64,000 nucleotides of DNA from Actinoalloteichus fjordicus. GTDB lineage: Bacteria > Actinomycetota > Actinomycetes > Mycobacteriales > Pseudonocardiaceae. Under the pieces are notes generated by a model that was not told the DNA's origin, made no database searches, and saw nothing but the letters and a program-made list of their open reading frames with translations. A program made the translations under genes and the position numbers. Shown here piece by piece: positions 16,592-26,061 of this stretch (the stretch's first letter is position 1; every line of letters begins with the position of its first letter). Location of the stretch: assembly GCF_001941625.1 (NCBI RefSeq), contig NZ_CP016076.1, positions 3,472,001 through 3,536,000 on the forward strand. Direction: 5' to 3'.

Positions 16592-17818
16592 TCAGTCCCG
16601 CAGCGCCGTCCTCGCAGCCACCGCCGTTCTGGCGCGCGAGGTCCGACGCCACACCAGACCGGCGACACCCCCGGTGATCAGGGCCAGCGCCACCAGCAGG
16701 GCGCTGACCCACACCGGCGACCGGAAGCCGAGGCCTGCGTCGATGGTGATCCCGCCGAGCCAGGGGCCGATCGCGGCGCCCACGTTGAACGCCGCCGTCG
16801 CGAACCCGCCCGCCAGTCTCGGCGCGTCGCCTGCGGCGTAGAGCACCTGTGAGATCAGAGTCGACCCGACGGCGAAGGACAGCGTGCCCTGCACCAGGAC
16901 GAGCACGATCGCGGCCGCCGGGCTCCCGGCCGTCAGCGCGAAGCCGATCCAGCCGAACAACAGCATCGTCCCGCCGATCGCCAGGAGCGGGATCGGCCGC
17001 GTGTCGGCGATCCGCCCCGCCAGGGTGACGCCGAGGAACGAGCCGATGCCGAACAGCGCGAGCCCGGCGGGCACCCAGCCCGCGCCGAGGCCGGTGACGT
17101 CGGTGATCAGCGGTGCGAGATAGGTGAACGTGCAGAAGGTGGCCCCGTTCACCAGGGCGGCCAGCGCCAGCAGCGTTCCGAGCCTCGGGCTGCGCAGTGC
17201 GCGCAGCTCCCGACGTGCGCTCGGAACGGCGACCTCGCCGGCGGGTGCGGCGTCGGCGGGGGCGTCGGCGGGGGCGGCAGACGGCACCGCCCGCAGGATC
17301 GCCACGACGGCGGGCACCGACACCAGCGCCACCGCCCAGAACGCCGAGCGCCATCCCCACGCCTGCCCCAACAGGGCACCGGCGGGGACGCCCGCGACGC
17401 AGGCGATGGTGACGCCGCCCAGCAGCGCGGCGGTGGCTCGCCCCTTGGCGTCGGGCTCGACCATCCCGGTCGCGGTCACCAGCGCCACCGCGAGGAAGCC
17501 CGCGTTGGCCAGCGCCCCGACCACCCGCGTGACCAGCAGGATCTCGTAGCTGGTGGTGAGCGCGCCGACGACGTGCACGATCAGGAAGACGAGCAGGAAG
17601 ACCAACAGCGCGCGCCGACGCGACCAGCGCAGGCTCAGCAAGGCCATGAGCGGGGCGCCGATGATCATCCCGACGGCGAACGCCGAGGTCAACGCACCTG
17701 CGGCCGGGATGGACACCGACAGGTCCTCCGCGATGTCCGGGCCGAGTCCGGACAGCATGAACTCCGAGGTCCCCTGGGCGAAGACCGCGAGTCCGAGCAG
17801 ATAGATGGCAAAGGGCAT
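16592..17818 (-). CDS. DHA1-family exporter, Cml/Pep-like
   Basis: A 408-residue major facilitator protein with about 12 membrane spans, starting MPFAIYLLGLAVFAQGTSEFMLSGLGPDIA, the characteristic opening of the DHA1 arabinose/chloramphenicol efflux group. Motif A-like sequence is at APLMALLSLRWSRRRALL. ATG 17818 was chosen because the longer frame upstream has no family similarity. It probably exports a drug or sugar-like compound. A TetR gene is divergent 556 bp away and may control it. Confidence 0.88.
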   Translation of the reverse strand: MPFAIYLLGLAVFAQGTSEFMLSGLGPDIAEDLSVSIPAAGALTSAFAVGMIIGAPLMALLSLRWSRRRALLVFLLVFLIVHVVGALTTSYEILLVTRVVGALANAGFLAVALVTATGMVEPDAKGRATAALLGGVTIACVAGVPAGALLGQAWGWRSAFWAVALVSVPAVVAILRAVPSAAPADAPADAAPAGEVAVPSARRELRALRSPRLGTLLALAALVNGATFCTFTYLAPLITDVTGLGAGWVPAGLALFGIGSFLGVTLAGRIADTRPIPLLAIGGTMLLFGWIGFALTAGSPAAAIVLVLVQGTLSFAVGSTLISQVLYAAGDAPRLAGGFATAAFNVGAAIGPWLGGITIDAGLGFRSPVWVSALLVALALITGGVAGLVWRRTSRARTAVAARTALRD

Positions 17819-18374
17819 GACAAGACTCCGAGAGACCGCATCGAGGATCGATGAAGCGTCGGAAGGCGGCAGCGGGGTCGGTGCATCGACGGCAGCAGGC
17901 GCTCGCCTGATCAGACCCCGCGCGGCCCCCGCGCGATGAGACCTCGCCGCGTCACCGAGGACGCACGAGCGAGGTCGGACAGGAACCCGCACGGCGGCGA
18001 TCCGGCGGCAGTGGTCACGTCAGAGCGACAGCCCGCGCGGCCTCAGGGCGGCGGAGCGTCGAGGACAGTGCCGGGAAGCCACCGGAAGCCGGTGGCTAGC
18101 GTCTTGACGCCTCGGGGCTGGACACGTTCGGCAGGCTAGTCGCGCCGGGCGGCGGGCGTCCACCGGATTTCCGGCCCGGCCCCGTCTGCAGGCAGCCCGG
18201 GTCGAATCCCCCGATTCCCGTATGCTGCCTGCCCGACCGGGCACGCGGGTGACGGACGGTCGGAACCATCGTGACGGCGGAGGTGACCAGGTCTGCGGCG
18301 CGCGAGCGATCACCGCCGCAGGGCGGGGTCAGGCCGTCACGACGATTCTGTAGCGGACGCTATAGCCTGGGCTG
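17819..18374. promoter_or_regulatory. Divergent intergenic region with inverted repeats
   Basis: It separates the exporter (minus) from a TetR gene (plus). It contains an inverted repeat GCAGGCAGC / GCTGCCTGC (18188-18196 and 18224-18232) and a short palindrome TAGCGGACGCTA (18351-18362) ending 12 bases before the TetR start. The short palindrome overlaps a possible -10 and would suit autorepression of a nearly leaderless transcript. No gene was seen. Confidence 0.5.
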
Positions 18375-19004
18375 ATGGCAGCGACACGCGGACGCCCTCG
18401 GAGCTTCGACCGCGAGGCCGCCCTGACCGTGGCGACCCGACTGTTCTGGGAGCACGGTTACGAGGCGACCTCGATCGGCGCCCTGACCGAGGCGATGAAC
18501 ATCAAGCCGCCCAGCCTGTACGCCGCATTCGGCGACAAGAAGGCCCTGTTCGACGAGGTCGTCACCACCTACCGCCAGACTCATGGCGAGTTCATGCTCC
18601 GCGCGCTCGACGAAGAGCCCGGCGTCCGGGCGGGCATCGCCAGAATGCTGCGGGAGGCCGCCGCCGCCTATACCGACCCCGCCCTGCCGCCGGGCTGTCT
18701 GGTGATCTCGGGCGCCGCCAACTGCTCCCCCGCCAACGCCGACGTCGCCGAGCGCCTGCGGGACCTGCGCAACGCCAACCTGACCGGGTTCGAGCAGCGA
18801 CTGCGGAGCGCCGTGGCCGCAGGGGAACTACCCGCCGACACCGACGTCCCCGTCCTGGCCTCCTATCTCGCCGCCGTCATCCAGGGCATGTCGCAACGCG
18901 CGCGGGACGGCGCCTCCGCCCGTGAGCTCACGGCCCTGGCCGAGACGGCGATGCGTGCCGTGCCCGGCGGGGACGAGGCATCAGGCGAGGGCGGGGCGTC
19001 CTGA
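18375..19004 (+). CDS. TetR-family regulator
   Basis: A 209-residue regulator. Its HTH reads ATSIGALTEAMNIKPPSLYAAFGDKKALFDEVV, and the downstream CLVISGAANCSP element is typical of the TetR_C_16/YcdC-like subgroup. ATG start just after a TAGCG/CGCTA palindrome. It is divergent from the DHA1 exporter at 16592-17818 and is a candidate repressor of it. The ligand is unknown. Confidence 0.9.
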   Translation: MAATRGRPRSFDREAALTVATRLFWEHGYEATSIGALTEAMNIKPPSLYAAFGDKKALFDEVVTTYRQTHGEFMLRALDEEPGVRAGIARMLREAAAAYTDPALPPGCLVISGAANCSPANADVAERLRDLRNANLTGFEQRLRSAVAAGELPADTDVPVLASYLAAVIQGMSQRARDGASARELTALAETAMRAVPGGDEASGEGGAS

Positions 19005-19261
19005 CCCGAAGAGTGCGGGTGGCCGCCGGGCGACCGGCAGACCTTAAGCGGGCGCACCGAGGTGCCACCTCCGGCTCGGCGCGTCACCCGCCTTCCCGGA
19101 CGAGCAGCGCCGGGCACCGTGCGCGGGACACGATCAGGAACGCCGCCGACCGGGCAGGCCGTGCCGAGGGCGTCCGGGGGTGCGACGGTCGCGGCGCCGT
19201 GCGCCGAGCGAACGCCATGAGGCGGCGCCGCCTCCGCGAGTCACGGCCATAAACTCTGCTC

Positions 19262-20194
19262 ATGGTCAGTCTGCGTCAGCTCGAATACCTGGTTGCCGTC
19301 GCCGACCACGGCTCCTTCACCCGAGCCGCCGAGCTGCTGCACGTCACCCAGCCCGCGTTGTCCCATCAGATGCGCATCCTGGAGCGGTCCGCAGGCGGTC
19401 CGCTGCTGGAACGGCTTCCCCGGTCGGTGCGGCTGACCCCGGCAGGCCGGGCGATGCTGCCGCACGCGCGCGCCGCGCTCGCCGATGCGTATCGGGCCGG
19501 ATGTGCGGCCCGGCAGGCCTCGGGCCTGGAACAGGGCGAACTGCGACTGGCGGCCGTGTACTCCGTGGGTCTGGGTGTGCTGCCTCCGGTGCTGCGCCGC
19601 TGGCGGCAGGATCACCGGGACGTGCAGATCAGTCTGTCGGAGCATCGGCACACCGACGAACTCCTCGCTGCGATGACTGAGGGCGCCGCCGATCTTGCCG
19701 TCGGCCCACTGCCGCGTCGGTGGAACGGACCGGTGTGGACGCTGGGCGTGGAGGAGTTCGTCGTCGTCCTGCCTTCCGACGATCCGATGGGGGACGGCGG
19801 GGCACTGCGAGTGGCGCTGTCCGCACTGGCCGACTGCAAGTGGGTGCACTACGCCTCGGGACACGGCCTGGCCGAGGTCCTCGATCAGGCCTGCGCCGAG
19901 GCGGGATTCCGACCTGTCGCCGCAGTGCGCACCGAGCAGACCGCCGCCGCCCCGGTGTTGGCCGCCGCCGGGCTCGGACCCGCGCTGGTGCCCGCCAACA
20001 TGATTCCCACTGCCTTCGACGGCCTGGTCCTGCGCCCGGACCCTCCGGTGTGCCGCCCGCTGGCGGCCTACACCCGTCCCGCGCCCGATCCGCTGACCGA
20101 GGCCTTCGTCCGGATCCTCCTCGAGACCGTCCGCGTCCTGCCCGAGCCGCTGCGTGCTCGGTTCGGCCTCGGCGACGACGAGCCGCCGGGCTGA
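19262..20194 (+). CDS. LysR-family regulator
   Basis: A 310-residue LysR-type regulator. The HTH is at residues ~3-60 (LRQLEYLVAVADHGSFTRAAELLHVTQPALSHQMRILE), followed by the two-lobed effector-binding domain (for example GELRLAAVYSVGLGVLPPVL and GPALVPANMI). LysR proteins usually control a neighbouring gene. The next gene, a giant carboxylase, is on the same strand 219 bp away behind a terminator-like hairpin. No divergent partner exists (the upstream TetR is co-directional), so the target is open. Confidence 0.92.
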   Translation: MVSLRQLEYLVAVADHGSFTRAAELLHVTQPALSHQMRILERSAGGPLLERLPRSVRLTPAGRAMLPHARAALADAYRAGCAARQASGLEQGELRLAAVYSVGLGVLPPVLRRWRQDHRDVQISLSEHRHTDELLAAMTEGAADLAVGPLPRRWNGPVWTLGVEEFVVVLPSDDPMGDGGALRVALSALADCKWVHYASGHGLAEVLDQACAEAGFRPVAAVRTEQTAAAPVLAAAGLGPALVPANMIPTAFDGLVLRPDPPVCRPLAAYTRPAPDPLTEAFVRILLETVRVLPEPLRARFGLGDDEPPG

Positions 20195-20202
20195 GCCTGC
20201 TA

Positions 20203-20246
20203 CGCGGCGACGGCGGACCGTCTGGCGGCACGTCCGCCTCGCCGCG
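20203..20246 (+). terminator. Hairpin after the LysR gene
   Basis: Arms 20203-20218 and 20232-20246 (CGCGGCGACGGCGGAC / GTCCGCCTCGCCGCG) pair with a single bulged base around a 13-base loop, nine bases after the LysR stop codon. Confidence 0.6.
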
Positions 20247-20413
20247 ACCGACTCCGCCGAGTGACCGAGGTCACCTTTTGGCCGGTTTCCACAAGTTCAG
20301 GCACCAGGCACGGTCGGTGACGGCATTTCATTACCGGGCCTTACACGGGAGTGTTCAGGGTGAGAGTGGGCGAGAGCGAGCCCAACAGATGTCTAGTGCA
20401 GGAGGCTCGGTCG

Positions 20414-23400
20414 GTGTTCAGTCGTGTCGCCATCGTCAACCGCGGAGAGGCCGCGATGCGGCTGATCCACGCCGTGCGGGAGCTCTCCGCGGAAACCGGG
20501 ACGCGGATCGAGACCGTCGCGTTCTTCACCGACGCCGACCGTACGGCCACCTTCGTCCGTGAGGCCGATCATGCCTTCGACCTCGGCCCCGCCTCGGCCC
20601 GGCCGTATCTGGACCTGGCGGTCCTGGAACGAGCACTGCGCGAGAGCGGCGCCGACGCCGCCTGGGTCGGTTGGGGCTTCGTCGCGGAGGACCCGGCGTT
20701 CGCCGAGCTGTGCGAGCGCATCGGGGTGACGTTCGTCGGGCCGAGCGCCGAGGCGATGCGCCGACTCGGGGACAAGATCGGGTCCAAGCTGCTCGCCGAG
20801 GAGGTCGACGTCCCGGTCGCGCCGTGGAGCAGGGGTGCGGTGGACGATCTGGCCGCCGCCGTCCGCGCGGCGGACGAGATCGGCTACCCGCTGATGCTCA
20901 AGGCGACCGCAGGCGGCGGCGGCCGAGGCATCCGGATGGTCACCTCCCCCGAGGAACTGACCGACGCCTACGAGCGCACCAGGATGGAGGCCGAGCGGGC
21001 CTTCGGCAGCGGCGTGGTGTTCCTGGAACGGCTGGTCACCGGCGCACGGCACGTCGAGGTGCAGGTGATCGCCGACGGTCAGGGCACGGCGTGGGCGCTG
21101 GGCGTGCGGGACTGCTCGGTGCAGCGCCGCAACCAGAAGATCATCGAGGAGTCGGCGTCCCCGGTGCTCACCTCGGAGCAGGCCGGTCAACTCAAGGCCG
21201 CCGCTGAACGACTGGTCCTGGCGGTCGGCTATCGGGGCGCGGGCACCGTCGAGTTCCTCTACCACCCCGGCGAGAAGCTGTTCGCGTTCCTGGAGGTCAA
21301 CACCCGACTTCAGGTGGAACACCCCATCACCGAGCTGACCACCGGCATGGACCTGGTGAAGGCGCAGCTGCACGTCGCCGCAGGCGGACGACTGGAGGGC
21401 AGGCCGCCCGCCGAGAGCGGCCACGCCGTCGAGGCGCGGCTCAACGCCGAGGACCCGGACCGCGACTTCGCCCCGGCTCCGGGGCACATCGTCCGGTTGT
21501 CCCTCCCTGCGGGCCCCGGTATCCGCGTCGACACCGGGGTCAGCGAGGGCGACTCCATCCCGGCCGACTTCGACTCGATGATCGCGAAGATCATCGCGCA
21601 CGGCCGCGACCGCGACGAGGCGCTGGGCAGGCTGCGCCGCGCGATGGCGCAGACCACGGTGATCATCGCGGGCGGCGCGACCAACAAGAGCTTCGTCCTC
21701 GACCTGCTGAACCAGCCCGAGGTGATCGACGCCAGCGCCGACACCGGCTGGATCGACCGGGTCCGGGGCGAGGGCAGGCTCGTCGCGCAGCAGGGCTCCG
21801 CAATCGCGCTCGCCGCCGCCGCGATCGAGGCCTACGAGGACGCCGAGACCCTCGCCCGGCAGCGTCTGCTGTCCACCGCGCACGGCGGACGCCCGCAGGT
21901 GCAACTGGACACCGACCGTGCGTTGGAGCTCAAGCTGCGCGGCGCCGGCTACCGGGTGCACGTCGGCCGCGTCGCACCGAACCGGTTCCGCGTCGCGATC
22001 GCCGCAGGCAAGGGCACACCCCAGGCGGCGGATGTCGTGATCGAACGCTTCGACCGCCACACCGGCCAGATCGTCGTCAACGGCACGCGGTTCCGACTGG
22101 TCACCAACGCGCACGGACCGACCCACCTGGTCGAGGTCGACGGGGTCGCACACCGCATCAGCCACGACGAGGGCGGCGTTCTGCGCGCCCCCTCCCCCGC
22201 GCTGGTGGTCGCCACGCCGCTGGAGGTCGGCGCCGAGGTGGAGGCGGGCTCTCCGGTCCTGGTGCTGGAGGCCATGAAGATGGAGACCGTGCTGCGCGCG
22301 CCGTTCCGGGCGCGGCTGCGCGAACGCCCGGTCGCGGTGGGCAGCCAGGTCGAGGCTGGGGCGCCGCTACTGTGGCTGGAACCGCTCGGCGACGGCGCCG
22401 ACTCCGGCGCCGACCGGGACACCGCCGCCGCCGAGATCGACCTGCCTGCCGCGCCCGCCGACGTCCCCGCCGCCGAGCGGGTCGCGACCGGGCTGCGGGA
22501 CCTGCGCGCCCTGCTGCTCGGCTTCGACGCCGACGCGCAGGACGGCCGTCGGGTGATGGACGACTACGCCTCGGCGCGTGCCGAGGTCGCCACGGGCAAC
22601 GGCAGGCCGCTGGCGGGCGAGATCGAGCTCTTCGGCGTGTTCGCCGACCTGTCGGAGCTGACCCGCAACCGCCCGGCGGGCGCGGAGGGCACCCCCGACA
22701 CCCAGGTGCACAGCCCCCGCGAGTACTTCCACACCTACCTGCAGAGCCTGGACGCCGAGCGGGCCGGGCTGCCCGAGGAGTTCCAGCAGCGCCTGACCAG
22801 GGTTCTCGGTCATTACGGAGTGACCGACCTGGAACGCACCCCGGAACTGGAGGACGCCGTCTTCCGGATCTTCCTCGCCCAGCGCCGCGCGGCCACCGAC
22901 GTCGCCGTGGTGACCATGCTGATGCGGCAGTGGCTGACCGAGCCGCCGCCAGGCGGCCCCCTGCGCGAGACCGCGGGCCTGGCGCTGGAACACCTGGTCG
23001 CCGCCACCCAGGTCCGCTTCCCCGCCGTCGCCGACCTCGCCCGTTCGGTCGTCTTCCGGTGGTTCGCCCAGCCGATGCTGCGACGCAACCGGGCGCAGAT
23101 CTACGCCGGCGTCCGCAAGCACCTCAACCACCTGGACGCCCACCCGGACGCGCCGGACCGCTCGGAGCGGATGGCCTCGATGGTGGCCAGCTCCGAGCCG
23201 CTGGTTCGGCTGCTCGGGCAGCGGATCGGCCGCAAGGGCGCCGGTCTGGCACCGATGCTGGAGGTGCTGACCCGCCGGTACTACGGCAACAAGTCGCTGC
23301 ACGACCTGCACGCCACCGAGATCGCGGGCTGCACGTTCGTCGTCGCCGAACACCACGACGACGCGGGCCGGTCGGCGGTGCTGACCACCGCCGTGGACTT

Positions 23401-25894
23401 CGCGGCGCTGCCGGACGCCGTGCGGGCCATCGACGAGATCGCGCCGACCGACGACGTCGTCGCGGACATCTATCTGACCTGGTCGGACCAGCCGGAAGAC
23501 CCGGATGCGATGGCCGCCGAACTGCGCGAGGTGCTGGCCTCCCGGAAGCTGTTCAGTCAGCTGCGCCGGGTCACCACCACGGTCGCCGGGCGCAGTGGCG
23601 CGGTGATGCACCACCACTTCACGTTCCGCCCGTCCTCCACCGGGATCACCGAGGAACGCCTCATCCGAGGCCTGCACCCCCTGATCGCCCAGCGGATGCA
23701 GCTGCAACGGCTGCGCAACTTCGACCTCACCCGGCTGCCCTCGGCCGACGAGGAGGTGTACCTGTTCCGCTGTGTCGCGCCGAAGAACACCTCCGACGAG
23801 CGGCTCGTCGCGTTGGCCCAGGTACGCGACCTGACCCCGCTGCGGGACGGCGAGGGCAGGCTGGTCGCGCTGCCCGCGCTCGAGGACACCCTGGCAGGCT
23901 GCCTGGACGCGATCCGCAAGGTGCAGTCCGGTCGGCCTGCGAACAAGCGGTTCGACACCAACCGGATCCTCATCTACGTCTGGCCGCCGAGCGAGCTGAC
24001 CAATGCGGAGCTGAACACGGTCGCCCAGCGCATCCTGCCGACCACGGCGGGCGCCGGGCTGGAGGAGGTCGTGTTCCTCGCCCGCCAGCGTGCCCCGAAG
24101 AGCGGCGAACTGAGTGACATCGCGGTGCGCATCGGCTACGACGGCGAGTCCCGTATCCGACTGGAGATCGGCGATCGCCCGACCGGGCTGATCGAGCCGC
24201 TGGACGACTACCGGCAGAAGGTGCTGCGGGCGAGCAGGCGCGGCACCGTCTACCCCTACGAGCTGACCGGCATGCTCGCCGGTTCCCGAGGCACCTTCGT
24301 CGAGCACGACCTCGACGACGAGGGCGCCCTGGTGCCGGTGAGCCGACCGGCGGGCCAGAACACCGCCGCGCTGGTGGCGGGCGTGGTCACCACGCCCACC
24401 TCGCTGCACCCCGAGGGGATGTCCCGCGTGGTGCTGCTCGGCGACCCGACGAAGTCGTTGGGCGCGCTGTCGGAGCCGGAGTGCGCACGGGTGATCGCCG
24501 CCCTAGACCTCGCCGAGCGGCGGAGCATTCCTCTGGAGTGGTTCGCCCTGTCCTCGGGCGCCCGCATCTCGATGGAGTCCGGCACGGAGAACATGGACTG
24601 GGTGGCCGCCGCGCTCAAGCGCATCGTCACCTTCACTCAGGACGGCGGCGAGATCAACATCGTGGTCGCCGGGATCAACGTCGGCGCCCAGCCCTACTGG
24701 AACGCCGAGGCCACGATGCTCATGCACACCAAGGGCATCCTGGTGATGACGCCGGACTCGGCGATGGTGCTGACCGGCAAGCAGTCGCTGGACTTCTCCG
24801 GCGGCGTCTCCGCCGAGGACAACTTCGGCATCGGCGGCTACGACCGCGTCATGGGGCCGAACGGGCAGGCCCAGTACTGGGCGCCGAACCTGGGTGCGGC
24901 CCGCGACGTGCTGATGGCCCACTACGCGCACACCTATGTCGCACCGGGTGAGGCGGGACCCCGGCACTCGGGCACCACCGACCCGCACGACCGGGACATC
25001 TCCGACTACCCGCACGCCCTGGAGGGCAGCGACTTCGGGACGGTCGGCGAGATCTTCTCGGCCACCGCCAACCCGGACCGCAAGAAGGCCTTCGACATCC
25101 GCACCGTGATGCGTGCGGTGGCCGATCAGGACCATGCCGCGCTGGAGCGCTGGGCGGGCATGGCCGAGGCCGACACCGCCGTGGTGCAGGACGTGCACCT
25201 CGGCGGCAGGCCGGTGTGTCTGCTGGGCATCGAGTCCCGCTCGGTGGCCCGCCGGGGATTCCCTCCCACCGACGGGCCGGACACCTACACGGCGGGCACG
25301 TTGTTCCCGCGCTCGTCGAAGAAGGCGGCCCGTGCGATCAACGCGGCCAGCGGCAACCGGCCGCTGGTGGTGCTGGCGAACCTGTCCGGCTTCGACGGCT
25401 CCCCGGAGTCGATGCGCAGGCTGCAGCTGGAGTACGGCGCCGAGATCGGCCGGGCGGTCGTCAACTTCGAAGGCCCGATCGTGTTCTGTGTGATCTCCCG
25501 CTATCACGGCGGCGCGTTCGTGGTGTTCTCCAAGGCGCTCAACCCGAACATGACGGTGCTCGCCGTGGAGGGTGCGTTCGCCTCGGTGCTCGGCGGTGCG
25601 CCTGCGGCGGCGGTGGTGTTCGCGGGCGAGGTGAACCGGCGCACCTCGGCCGACCCACGGGTGGCCGACCTGGAGGCACGTCTCGGGGCGGCCGCCGGCG
25701 CCGAGCGGGTCGAGGTGAGTGCGACGTTGGCGGAGACGCGGGCGGCGGTGCGCGCGGAGAAGCTGACCGACGTGGCCACCGAGTTCGACCGGGTGCACAG
25801 TGTGCAGCGTGCCATCGAGGTCGGTTCGGTGGACGCCGTGGTGAGCGCCGCCGAGCTGCGCCCGAGGATCATCGAGGCCATCGGGCGGGCCTGA
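20414..25894 (+). CDS. Single-chain multidomain acyl-CoA (acetyl-CoA type) carboxylase
   Basis: A 1826-residue biotin-dependent carboxylase. GTG 20414 was chosen because AGGAGG (20399-20404) precedes it. Domain order: biotin carboxylase (residues 1 to ~450) with the glycine-rich ATP-grasp loop ATAGGGGRG (164-172) and EVNTRLQVEHP (294-304); a biotin carrier domain with EAMKM, biotinyl-Lys622; a long central region (~690-1300); and a carboxyltransferase (~1310-1826) with NPNMTVLAVEGAFASVLGGAP. Order and length resemble eukaryotic one-polypeptide acetyl-CoA carboxylase rather than the usual split actinobacterial AccA/AccB complexes. It should make malonyl-CoA or a related extender unit. Monocistronic, followed by a strong hairpin. 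Confidence 0.88.
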   Translation: MFSRVAIVNRGEAAMRLIHAVRELSAETGTRIETVAFFTDADRTATFVREADHAFDLGPASARPYLDLAVLERALRESGADAAWVGWGFVAEDPAFAELCERIGVTFVGPSAEAMRRLGDKIGSKLLAEEVDVPVAPWSRGAVDDLAAAVRAADEIGYPLMLKATAGGGGRGIRMVTSPEELTDAYERTRMEAERAFGSGVVFLERLVTGARHVEVQVIADGQGTAWALGVRDCSVQRRNQKIIEESASPVLTSEQAGQLKAAAERLVLAVGYRGAGTVEFLYHPGEKLFAFLEVNTRLQVEHPITELTTGMDLVKAQLHVAAGGRLEGRPPAESGHAVEARLNAEDPDRDFAPAPGHIVRLSLPAGPGIRVDTGVSEGDSIPADFDSMIAKIIAHGRDRDEALGRLRRAMAQTTVIIAGGATNKSFVLDLLNQPEVIDASADTGWIDRVRGEGRLVAQQGSAIALAAAAIEAYEDAETLARQRLLSTAHGGRPQVQLDTDRALELKLRGAGYRVHVGRVAPNRFRVAIAAGKGTPQAADVVIERFDRHTGQIVVNGTRFRLVTNAHGPTHLVEVDGVAHRISHDEGGVLRAPSPALVVATPLEVGAEVEAGSPVLVLEAMKMETVLRAPFRARLRERPVAVGSQVEAGAPLLWLEPLGDGADSGADRDTAAAEIDLPAAPADVPAAERVATGLRDLRALLLGFDADAQDGRRVMDDYASARAEVATGNGRPLAGEIELFGVFADLSELTRNRPAGAEGTPDTQVHSPREYFHTYLQSLDAERAGLPEEFQQRLTRVLGHYGVTDLERTPELEDAVFRIFLAQRRAATDVAVVTMLMRQWLTEPPPGGPLRETAGLALEHLVAATQVRFPAVADLARSVVFRWFAQPMLRRNRAQIYAGVRKHLNHLDAHPDAPDRSERMASMVASSEPLVRLLGQRIGRKGAGLAPMLEVLTRRYYGNKSLHDLHATEIAGCTFVVAEHHDDAGRSAVLTTAVDFAALPDAVRAIDEIAPTDDVVADIYLTWSDQPEDPDAMAAELREVLASRKLFSQLRRVTTTVAGRSGAVMHHHFTFRPSSTGITEERLIRGLHPLIAQRMQLQRLRNFDLTRLPSADEEVYLFRCVAPKNTSDERLVALAQVRDLTPLRDGEGRLVALPALEDTLAGCLDAIRKVQSGRPANKRFDTNRILIYVWPPSELTNAELNTVAQRILPTTAGAGLEEVVFLARQRAPKSGELSDIAVRIGYDGESRIRLEIGDRPTGLIEPLDDYRQKVLRASRRGTVYPYELTGMLAGSRGTFVEHDLDDEGALVPVSRPAGQNTAALVAGVVTTPTSLHPEGMSRVVLLGDPTKSLGALSEPECARVIAALDLAERRSIPLEWFALSSGARISMESGTENMDWVAAALKRIVTFTQDGGEINIVVAGINVGAQPYWNAEATMLMHTKGILVMTPDSAMVLTGKQSLDFSGGVSAEDNFGIGGYDRVMGPNGQAQYWAPNLGAARDVLMAHYAHTYVAPGEAGPRHSGTTDPHDRDISDYPHALEGSDFGTVGEIFSATANPDRKKAFDIRTVMRAVADQDHAALERWAGMAEADTAVVQDVHLGGRPVCLLGIESRSVARRGFPPTDGPDTYTAGTLFPRSSKKAARAINAASGNRPLVVLANLSGFDGSPESMRRLQLEYGAEIGRAVVNFEGPIVFCVISRYHGGAFVVFSKALNPNMTVLAVEGAFASVLGGAPAAAVVFAGEVNRRTSADPRVADLEARLGAAAGAERVEVSATLAETRAAVRAEKLTDVATEFDRVHSVQRAIEVGSVDAVVSAAELRPRIIEAIGRA

Positions 25895-25908
25895 CTCCGC
25901 CCTGTCGT

Positions 25909-25943
25909 GCGCGTGCCGCCCGGTCGGTCCGGGCGGCACGCGC
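25909..25943 (+). terminator. Strong intrinsic-type terminator
   Basis: A perfect 15-base stem (25909-25923 with 25929-25943, GCGCGTGCCGCCCGG / CCGGGCGGCACGCGC) with a 5-base loop, 15 bp after the carboxylase stop codon. Confidence 0.85.
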
Positions 25944-26061
25944 CTGCGGCGAGACCGGCGGCGGATCCGGTTCTCGAGATGGTCGACGGACTGGTCGACG
26001 GCGGGTCAGCCTGCGTCTGTCGTCCTGATCGAAGCGCAGGCCGCTGTCGGGTCCGCGCCGC

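Noticed and set aside
22367-24409. 680-codon minus-strand frame opposite the carboxylase
   Set aside because: Low-complexity Gly/Arg/Val/Gln-rich shadow of a real coding sequence in high-GC DNA.
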